A stretch of 64,000 nt of DNA, taken from positions 930,001 through 994,000 of the forward strand of contig NZ_CP047650.1 in NCBI RefSeq assembly GCF_009906855.1, written 5' to 3'. The DNA is from Xylophilus rhododendri (GTDB lineage: Bacteria; Pseudomonadota; Gammaproteobacteria; Burkholderiales; Burkholderiaceae_C). This document shows positions 9,501-15,058 of the stretch, piece after piece. The first letter of the stretch is position 1. Each line of letters begins with the position of its first letter. The notes under the pieces are model-generated. The model saw nothing but the letters and a program-made list of their open reading frames with translations, was not told the origin of the DNA and searched no databases. A program made the translations under genes and the position numbers.

Positions 9501-12500
9501 TCGGCACCTTCGGGCTGGTGGTGCGGCCCACGTCGGCCGCTGTCGGCACCGATCCCGGCGTGACCGGCTCCATCGGCAAGGAGGGCGGACCGGCGCCCGC
9601 ACCCGGCACATGTTCCGATCCAGCCGAATGCACGGCCAGCCCCGGCGGGCTGGGACCGGTCGGCAGTGGTGTGTCGCTGGGCATTTCCATCTCGGCTCCG
9701 GTGCCCCGCCTCACGGTCGGCATCGACTCCACCTACACCGTCACCGTGACCAACCAGGGCAGCGGCCCCGCCACCGCCGCGCAGGTCAAGCTGCAGCTGC
9801 CCAGTGGCCTCGATCAGGCCTCGACAGCAGGCGGCGGCTGGAACTGCTCGCCAGGCGCCGCAGGCCTCGTCACCTGCAACAGCACCGGCACCCTGGCGCC
9901 CGCGAGCAGCAGCACCTTCGCACTCATCGTGCGGCCGGGCCCGGCAGCCACCGGCACCGCCCCCCTCGTGGCAGCGTCCATCGGCAAGGAAGGCGGACCG
10001 GCGCCCACGCCTGGCAGCTGCGCGGACCCTGCCGAATGCACCAGCAGCCCCGGTGGCGGCGGCACCGTCGATGGCGGGGTCACCCTGGGCATTTCCATGT
10101 CCTCCCCCACGCCGGCGCTGGAGGAAGGCGTCGATTCGACCTATACCGTCACGGTGATCCACAAAGGCACCGGACCAGCCCCGAAGGCGCAGGTGAAACT
10201 GCAACTGCCCGCCGGGCTGGAGCAGGTTTCCACGACCGGCAGCGGTTGGGCCTGTTCGCCTGGTGCGGCAGGCAGCCTGGTTACTTGCGACGCCACGGTC
10301 GCCCTGCTGCCGGGGAGCTCGAGCATCCTGGTGCTGGCCGTGCGCCCCGCGCCCGACACGGCGGGCAAGGTCCTGGTACCCGCCGGCTCCGTGGGCAGGG
10401 ACGGCGGACCGGCGCCGGCCCCCGGCACCTCCTGCACCGACGCAGAAGCCTGCACCGCCGGCCCCGCCGATCCGCGGCCGGTCGCCAGCGGCGTGGTGCT
10501 GACCATCGCCGTGTCCGGGCCGGCACCGGCGCTGACCGTCAATCTGGATTCCACCCTGGTCGTCACCCTCACCAATGCAGGCAATGCGCCGGCCCGGCGT
10601 GCCCAGCTCAAGGTGCAGCTGCCGGCCTGGCTGGACTACCGCTCGCTCAGCGGCCCCGGCTGGAACTGCAGCGCGGCGGCAGGCCTGCTCGGCTGCGACT
10701 ACCACGGCGCCATCGCCGTCGGCGACAGCAACCGCGTGGCGCTGACGGTGCGCCCCGCGTCGCAGGCGGCAGGCCAGCAGCCTTCGATCGCCGTTGCGGT
10801 GGGCCAGACCGGCGACACGGCGCCCACGCCCGGCAGTGCCTGCACCGAGAGCGCGCAATGCTGGACCGGCCCCACAGACCCGGCACCGGTAGGCTCCGGC
10901 ATCGGCCTGACGGTCAAGGTCAGCGCGCTCACGCCCGGCCTGGAAGTGGGCAAGGAGTCGCAATTCGCTGTCACGGTCGCCAACAACGGCAGCGCGAGCG
11001 CCAACGCCGCGCAGGTGAAGGTGCAGCTGCCGCCCGGGCTGAACTTCAATGGCAGCGACGGCACCGGCTGGAAGGCTGCGATCGATGCGAACCAGCTGGT
11101 CAGCGGCGACTTCAGCGGCAGCATCGCGCCGGGCGAGGCGAGCACCGTCGTGCTGAAGGTGCAGCCCGCCGCCACGCTGGCGGGCCAGACGGCCAGGATC
11201 GTGCTGGCGATCGGCAAGGACGGCGCAGAGGCGCCCCATCCCGGCGGATGCAGCGAGCCCGGCCATTGCGCCACGGTGCCGGGTTCGGAGGACATCGTCG
11301 GCCGCGGCATCGCGCTCACCCTGGCGACCGCGCCCCCCGCACCGGCCCTGGCCGTGGGCACGGATTCGGTCTATGTCCTGCGCATCCGCAACCGCGGCAG
11401 CGCGCCCTCGCCCACCGCCCAGGTCAAGACCCAGCTGCCGCAGGGCATGGACTTCGGCGCCGGCCCTCCCGGCGAGGGCTGGCAGTGCGCAAGCGATGCC
11501 AGCCAGCGCGTGACCTGCGATTTCGCCGGCGCCGACATCCCGCCGGGAGGAGAACCCCGTCTGCTGTCGCTGCAGGTGCGGCCTTCCCCGGCCTTGGCCG
11601 GGGCCAGCGTGGGCACGGTCTCGTCCATCGGCAAGGACGGCGGCCCGGCGCCCGAGCCCGATGCGATGTGCAGCGATCCGGACAGCTGCAGCATCGTGCC
11701 GGCCAGCGTGGTCGGCGGCGGCGGCGGCCTGGCCATCACCAAGCAGGCCAACAAGAAGCAGGCCGAGATCGGCGACGTGGTGCGCTACACCGTCGGCGTG
11801 GCCTACCTCGGCGGCGGCACCGCGCGGACAGTGACGGTGGACGACCGGCTGCCCGCGGGCTTTCGCTACATCCCCGGCACCCTGGCGCTGCGCCGCGGCA
11901 ACGCGCCGGCCCTGCCGGTGGCCGACCCGGCCGGCGCACCTGGACCGCGGCTGACGCTGGCGGCCGGCGACATCGAAGCCGGCGGCCGCGTCGAGCTGTC
12001 CTACCGGGTGCGCATCGGCATCGGCGCGCAGCGCGGCACCGGCAGCAACACGGCGCGGGCGCAGTCGGCCAACGGCATGGCCTCGGCCACCGCGCGCGCC
12101 GTGGTGCAGGTCAGCGGCGGCGTCTTCAGCACCGACGCCTGCATCCTCGGCAAGGTGTTCACCGACTGCGACGGCAACGGCCTGCAGAACGGCCAGGAGA
12201 TCGGCATACCGCAGGCCCGTGTCTACCTGGAGGACGGCACCAACATCGGCACCGACAGCAACGGCAACTTCAGCATCTGCGGCATGCGGCCGACCACCCA
12301 TGTGATGCGGGTCGATCCCGCCAGCCTGCCCGAGGGCGCCAGGCTGCTGCCCTCGTCCAGCCGCAATGCCGGCGACCCGGACAGCCTCTTCGTCGACCTG
12401 AAGAACGGCGAGCTGCACCGGGCCGACTTCGCGGTGCAGGCCTGCACGCCCGCGCAGCAGCAGCAGATCCGCGAGCGCGCCCAGGCGCTGGAGAAGGCCG

Positions 12501-12580
12501 AGCAGGCACCGGGACAGCGGCCGGACTTCGGCCTGCGCTTCAACTCCGACCGCAGCCTGCGCGCCCCGCCCGGCCGCTGA
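6572..12580 (+). CDS. Giant secreted DUF11-type repeat protein with SdrD-like C-terminal domain
   Basis: 2002 residues starting at ATG 6572. A Sec signal peptide covers about residues 1-35. Residues 35-220 hold three copies of a CPAG-containing motif (NLCPAGQVLIG, MVCPAGQVLSG, LCPAGTAAARF). From about residue 222 come eleven Ig-like modules with a mean spacing of 136 residues, each opening with a GVxLGIxxSxPxPxLxVG-type strand and carrying GWxC...TC and CxDPAEC cysteine pairs. A more typical DUF11 module begins near residue 1718 (ITKQANKKQAEIGDVVRYTV). An SdrD B-like/EF-hand-like module lies near residue 1851 (FTDCDGNGLQNGQEIG). The C-terminal 60 residues are polar. There is no barrel or sortase motif in the protein; the barrel is the preceding gene. 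Likely an extended surface or secreted adhesin-like fibre; ligand unknown. A strong terminator follows. Confidence 0.8.
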   Translation: MHKLFNDLLPALRRPWMALILAGSLFGPALAGAAVGPDLARPQGQGWAGTDTGGLTEKANNLCPAGQVLIGLNFWNVAMRAVLYDGTGIQGICATIADSLAIREAGTTGAALASGVGYGATSRMVCPAGQVLSGWSVMQPMTDRQSVSGVGLFCSTLGRSGTSVTVSSPFNTQLVAGVSAGGRRPLALCPAGTAAARFDARTGSALQQLQLVCYALLDQKPDLRLAVLPPSPPMVVGTQSTVTATVTNTGNADAAGAVIKLQTNAALKLQGKVGSGWSCTVQSDTVASCALSGTIAAGGGTITVQLQFRPGPEVGGTTVTSEYSIGADGGEGPAPAGCSDASQCVRSANAVEAGVLLGITTSSPVPALAVGQESRYTVTLRNQGSAAASAAQVKARVPAGLDYVAGTGDGWTCVPDSDLVSCSFGGSIAAGSSSALTLGLRPTPGAAGNTVSLATSVGKTGAGAPSPGACSDPAECSTSADGGTQVATGVVLGIALSRPVPDLAVGVDSTYTVTVTNTGTGPAAAAQVKLQLPAGLDHVSTTGGGWNCSLGAGSLVTCNATGTLPPAAVGTFGLVVRPTSAAVGTDPGVTGSIGKEGGPAPAPGTCSDPAECTASPGGLGPVGSGVSLGISISAPVPRLTVGIDSTYTVTVTNQGSGAATAAQVKLQLPAGLDHVSTTGGGWNCSLGAGSLVTCNATGTLPPAGVGTFGLVVRPTSATVGTDPGVTGSIGKEGGPAPAPGTCSDPAECTASPGGLGPVGSGVSLSMSISAPVPRLTVGIDSTYTVTVTNQGSGPATAAQVKLQLLAGLDHVSTTGGGWNCSLGAGSLVTCNATGTLPPAAVGTFGLVVRPTSAAVGTDPGVTGSIGKEGGPAPAPGTCSDPAECTASPGGLGPVGSGVSLGISISAPVPRLTVGIDSTYTVTVTNQGSGAATAAQVKLQLPAGLDHVSTTGGGWNCSLGAGSLVTCNATGTLPPAAVGTFGLVVRPTSAAVGTDPGVTGSIGKEGGPAPAPGTCSDPAECTASPGGLGPVGSGVSLGISISAPVPRLTVGIDSTYTVTVTNQGSGPATAAQVKLQLPSGLDQASTAGGGWNCSPGAAGLVTCNSTGTLAPASSSTFALIVRPGPAATGTAPLVAASIGKEGGPAPTPGSCADPAECTSSPGGGGTVDGGVTLGISMSSPTPALEEGVDSTYTVTVIHKGTGPAPKAQVKLQLPAGLEQVSTTGSGWACSPGAAGSLVTCDATVALLPGSSSILVLAVRPAPDTAGKVLVPAGSVGRDGGPAPAPGTSCTDAEACTAGPADPRPVASGVVLTIAVSGPAPALTVNLDSTLVVTLTNAGNAPARRAQLKVQLPAWLDYRSLSGPGWNCSAAAGLLGCDYHGAIAVGDSNRVALTVRPASQAAGQQPSIAVAVGQTGDTAPTPGSACTESAQCWTGPTDPAPVGSGIGLTVKVSALTPGLEVGKESQFAVTVANNGSASANAAQVKVQLPPGLNFNGSDGTGWKAAIDANQLVSGDFSGSIAPGEASTVVLKVQPAATLAGQTARIVLAIGKDGAEAPHPGGCSEPGHCATVPGSEDIVGRGIALTLATAPPAPALAVGTDSVYVLRIRNRGSAPSPTAQVKTQLPQGMDFGAGPPGEGWQCASDASQRVTCDFAGADIPPGGEPRLLSLQVRPSPALAGASVGTVSSIGKDGGPAPEPDAMCSDPDSCSIVPASVVGGGGGLAITKQANKKQAEIGDVVRYTVGVAYLGGGTARTVTVDDRLPAGFRYIPGTLALRRGNAPALPVADPAGAPGPRLTLAAGDIEAGGRVELSYRVRIGIGAQRGTGSNTARAQSANGMASATARAVVQVSGGVFSTDACILGKVFTDCDGNGLQNGQEIGIPQARVYLEDGTNIGTDSNGNFSICGMRPTTHVMRVDPASLPEGARLLPSSSRNAGDPDSLFVDLKNGELHRADFAVQACTPAQQQQIRERAQALEKAEQAPGQRPDFGLRFNSDRSLRAPPGR
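8093..9724 (+). repeat. Tandem 408-bp coding repeat with 816-bp higher-order unit
   Basis: The phrase gactccacctacaccgtc recurs at 8093, 8501, 8909, 9317 and 9725, exactly 408 bases (136 codons) apart. Units 1 and 3 share their 3' halves base for base over the stretches compared, and units 2 and 4 share their 5' halves. The start of unit 3 resembles the start of the divergent fifth unit rather than its neighbours. This fits duplication of an 816-bp two-module block. The period is a multiple of three, so copy change keeps the reading frame. Confidence 0.95.
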
Positions 12581-12610
12581 GCCGCCGCGGGCCGCGCCTG
12601 CAGACCCGAC

Positions 12611-12641
12611 GCAAAACGCCCAGAATGGGCGTTTTGCTTTT
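12611..12641 (+). terminator. Strong intrinsic terminator after the repeat-protein gene
   Basis: A perfect 12-bp stem (12611-12622 with 12626-12637) with loop GAA is followed by TTTT. It ends the barrel/repeat-protein unit. It stops only 16 bases before the start codon of the next gene. Confidence 0.9.
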
Positions 12642-12657
12642 GTGGATCCGACTCGAC

Positions 12658-13614
12658 ATGGAATATCGCGCACTCGGCCGTTCCGGCCTGCAGGTCTCCC
12701 CCATCACCTTCGGCTGCAACGTCTTCGGCTGGACCATCGACGAAGCCACCTCGCACCGCCTGCTCGATGCCTGGGTGGACGCCGGCATGAACTTCATCGA
12801 CACCGCCGACATGTACTCCACCTGGGTGCCCGGCCATGTCGGCGGCGAGTCCGAAACCATCATCGGCCGCTGGTTCGCCCAGGGCGGTGGCCGGCGCGAC
12901 AAGGTGGTGCTGGCCACCAAGGTCGGCAAGCCCATGGGCGAAGGCAAGGTCGGCCTGCATCCCAGATACATCCGCGAGGCGGTCGATGCCTCCCTCAAGC
13001 GCCTGCAGACCGACCGCATCGACCTCTACCAGTCGCACGACGACGATGCGAAGGTGCCGCAGGAGGACGTGATGGGCGCCTTCGACGACCTGGTCAAGGC
13101 CGGCAAGGTGCGGGCGGTGGGCGCCTCCAACTACGAGGCCCCGCGCCTGGCCAGCGCGCTAGACACCAGCGAGCGCCTGGGCCTGGTGCGCTACGAGAGC
13201 CTGCAGCCGCTGTTCAACCTGCACGACCGGGCCTTCTTCGAGAAGGAGCTGCAAAAGCTCTGCGTGGAGCGCGGCGTGGGCGTGATCAACTTCTACGCCC
13301 TGGCCGCCGGCTTCCTCACCGGCAAGTACCGCAGCGCCGCCGATGCCGGCAAGAGCCCGCGCGGCGCGGGCGTGGTGCAGAAATACCTGGATGCGCGGGG
13401 CCAGCGCATCCTGGCCGCGCTGGACACGGTCGCGGCCCGCGTCGCCGCCAAGCCCGGCCAGGTCGCCCTGGCCTGGCAGATCGCCCAGCCGGGCATCAGC
13501 GCGCCGATCGCCAGCGCCACCACGCTGGAGCAGCTGAAGGAGTTGCTGGTGGCGGCGGCGCTGAAGCTGGATCGGCAATCGCTCGATGAGCTGAGCGCGG
13601 CCAGCGCCTATTGA
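12658..13614 (+). CDS. Aldo/keto reductase
   Basis: 318 residues. Start ATG 12658 gives MEYRALGRSGLQVSPITFG, the usual opening of the YajO/YghZ-like branch of the aldo/keto reductase family. Catalytic features are visible: Asp and Tyr in FIDTADMYS, Lys in LATKVGK, His in LYQSHDDD, and a C-terminal NADP-binding part (APIASATTLEQLKEL). It should reduce aldehydes or ketones with NADPH in the cytoplasm; substrate unknown. There is no clear Shine-Dalgarno, and a terminator hairpin sits just upstream, so its promoter must overlap or follow that hairpin, or readthrough is used. It converges with the RidA gene, with one base between the stops. Confidence 0.9.
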   Translation: MEYRALGRSGLQVSPITFGCNVFGWTIDEATSHRLLDAWVDAGMNFIDTADMYSTWVPGHVGGESETIIGRWFAQGGGRRDKVVLATKVGKPMGEGKVGLHPRYIREAVDASLKRLQTDRIDLYQSHDDDAKVPQEDVMGAFDDLVKAGKVRAVGASNYEAPRLASALDTSERLGLVRYESLQPLFNLHDRAFFEKELQKLCVERGVGVINFYALAAGFLTGKYRSAADAGKSPRGAGVVQKYLDARGQRILAALDTVAARVAAKPGQVALAWQIAQPGISAPIASATTLEQLKELLVAAALKLDRQSLDELSAASAY

Positions 13615-13615
13615 A

Positions 13616-14083
13616 TCACAGGCCCGGCGCGGCCACTTCGGCGATCAGCTCGATCTCCACGCAGCTGCCCAGCGGCAGCTGCGCCACGCCGAAGGCGCTG
13701 CGGGCATGGGCGCCGCGCTCGCCGAAGACTTCGGCCAGCAGCTCGCTGGCGCCGTTGGTCACCAGGTGCTGCTCGGTGAAATCGGGCGTTGAGTTCACCA
13801 GGCTCATCACCTTGACGATGCGGGTCACCTGGTCGAGGTCGCCCACGGCCGACTGCAGCGTGCCCAGCAGGTCCACCGCCACCGCGCGGGCGGCTTGCTG
13901 GCCCTCTTCCGTCAGCACGGAATCGCCCAGCTTGCCGACCCAGGGCTTGCCGTCCTTGCGGGCGATATGGCCCGAGAGGAACACCAGGTTGCCGGTGCGC
14001 GCGAAGGGCACGTAGGCGGCGGCGGGGGTGGCCACCGGCGGCAGCGTGATGCCGAGGGCGCGCAGTTTGTCGTAGACGCTCAT
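13616..14083 (-). CDS. RidA (YjgF/YER057c/UK114) family protein
   Basis: 155 residues, somewhat longer than the roughly 128-residue RidA. It has FLSGHIARKDGKP near the N-terminus and, near the C-terminus, HARSAFGVAQLPLG, where the Arg corresponds to the ligand-carboxylate-binding Arg of RidA. Then follows VEIELIAEVA. RidA proteins hydrolyse reactive enamine/imine intermediates made by PLP enzymes in the cytoplasm; this longer subgroup may differ in substrate. It converges with the aldo/keto reductase gene. Confidence 0.85.
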   Translation of the reverse strand: MSVYDKLRALGITLPPVATPAAAYVPFARTGNLVFLSGHIARKDGKPWVGKLGDSVLTEEGQQAARAVAVDLLGTLQSAVGDLDQVTRIVKVMSLVNSTPDFTEQHLVTNGASELLAEVFGERGAHARSAFGVAQLPLGSCVEIELIAEVAAPGL

Positions 14084-14111
14084 GGGAAGAATCCTGAAGG
14101 TTGCTGAAGTG

Positions 14112-14142
14112 AGAAAAAGACAAGGCCGGCATGGCGGCCGGC
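14112..14142 (-). terminator. Possible terminator after the transglutaminase / ATP-grasp operon
   Basis: GCCGGC arms at 14125-14130 and 14137-14142 are followed on the reverse strand by CTTGTCTTTTTCTC. It lies 20 bases past the stop of the reverse-strand gene ending at 14162. The short self-complementary stem makes this tentative. Confidence 0.45.
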
Positions 14143-14161
14143 ACGGGACAGCGGCGGCCGG

Positions 14162-15058
14162 CTACTCGATCGGCTCGACCGTGACGCCGACGTCCAGCGT
14201 GTGTTCGCCGCCGCCGTGCAGCAGGCCGCGCATCGGCGAGACGTCGCCGAAATCGCGGCCGTGGGCGATGGTGACATAGTCCTCGCCCGGCCTGCGCCGG
14301 TTGGTGGGGTCGAAGTCCCACCAGGCGCCGGGCTCCTGCACGTCGTGGCCCGGCGGCGCATATACCGACACCCAGGCATGCGATGCATCGCTGCCCACCA
14401 GCCGCGCCTGGCCGGGCGGCGGCACGGTCAGCAGGTAGCCGCTGACATAACGTGCCGGGATGCCCTGGGCGCGCAGGCAGCCGATCATGATGTGGGCGAA
14501 GTCCTGGCACACGCCGCGCCGCTGCGCCAGCGCCTCGACCGCGGGCGTGCCGACATCGGTGCTGTCGCTCTCGTAGAGGAAGTCGTCGTGGATGCGCCGC
14601 ATCAGCGCATCGGCCGCCTGCAGCACCGGCATGCCGGGCTGGAAGACCGGCCGGGCATAGGCCGCGAAATCCTCGTGCTGGGGCACGTATTCGGAGGCGA
14701 AGACGAACTCGGCCGCGCGGTCCCAGACGCTGCCGGCGCGAAAGCGGAAACGCTCGCGCACCGCTTCCCAGGCGGCGCCGCCGTCCTCGGGCAGGGGCGC
14801 GGGCGGGCTCGTGTCGACCAGGCTCTCGGCCACCACCCGCAGTTCGTCGTGGGCCGCCTGCAGCGAGAAGAAGCTGCGGGTGTTGCCCCAGGCGTCCATG
14901 CGCTCGGAGCTGGCCGAGGGCTGCGGCGTGATGCGCATGCGGTGCTGCAGCAGCTTCTGGCAGGCGGTGTTGCGCGGCTTCAGGTGCACGATGTGCTGGG
15001 CGGTGTCCACCGCCGGCACATAGGCATAGACCGTCTCGTGTTGGATGCGCAGTCTCAT
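14162..15058 (-). CDS. Transglutaminase-like protein of the ATP-grasp/alpha-E system
   Basis: 298 residues. The N-terminal part (MRLRIQHETVYAY, residues 1-80) is the beta-sandwich common to this transglutaminase branch. The papain-like core follows with Cys184 in RRGVCQDFAH, His228 in GSDASHAWV and Asp250 in WWDFDPTN, so the triad is complete. Its ATG overlaps the stop of the ATP-grasp/alpha-E gene upstream (TGATG), indicating coupled translation. Such proteins are repeatedly found beside circularly permuted ATP-grasp and alpha-E genes and have been proposed, on gene-neighbourhood grounds, to cleave or form peptide-type bonds in a peptide-ligation pathway. The substrate is unknown. Confidence 0.88.
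   Translation of the reverse strand: MRLRIQHETVYAYVPAVDTAQHIVHLKPRNTACQKLLQHRMRITPQPSASSERMDAWGNTRSFFSLQAAHDELRVVAESLVDTSPPAPLPEDGGAAWEAVRERFRFRAGSVWDRAAEFVFASEYVPQHEDFAAYARPVFQPGMPVLQAADALMRRIHDDFLYESDSTDVGTPAVEALAQRRGVCQDFAHIMIGCLRAQGIPARYVSGYLLTVPPPGQARLVGSDASHAWVSVYAPPGHDVQEPGAWWDFDPTNRRRPGEDYVTIAHGRDFGDVSPMRGLLHGGGEHTLDVGVTVEPIE

Noticed and set aside
8101-9732. Four consecutive reverse-strand open frames of 135 codons each
   Set aside because: They are mirror images of the 408-bp coding repeat on the plus strand; high GC leaves the opposite frame open and the period repeats it. No start signals or independent protein features.
8093-9795. Regular repeats considered as a CRISPR array
   Set aside because: Units are 408 bases, continuous without spacers and in frame within one protein; no cas genes nearby.
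7007-12673. Reverse-strand open frame of 1888 codons opposite the giant repeat protein
   Set aside because: Shadow of the plus-strand gene: composition is low-complexity Gly/Ala/Arg, no signal peptide or domain, and it spans the terminator and the next gene start.
6463-13614. One uninterrupted frame running from the barrel gene through the repeat gene into the aldo/keto reductase
   Set aside because: Only the last 318 codons encode the reductase; the upstream part is out of frame with the repeat protein and crosses a strong terminator.
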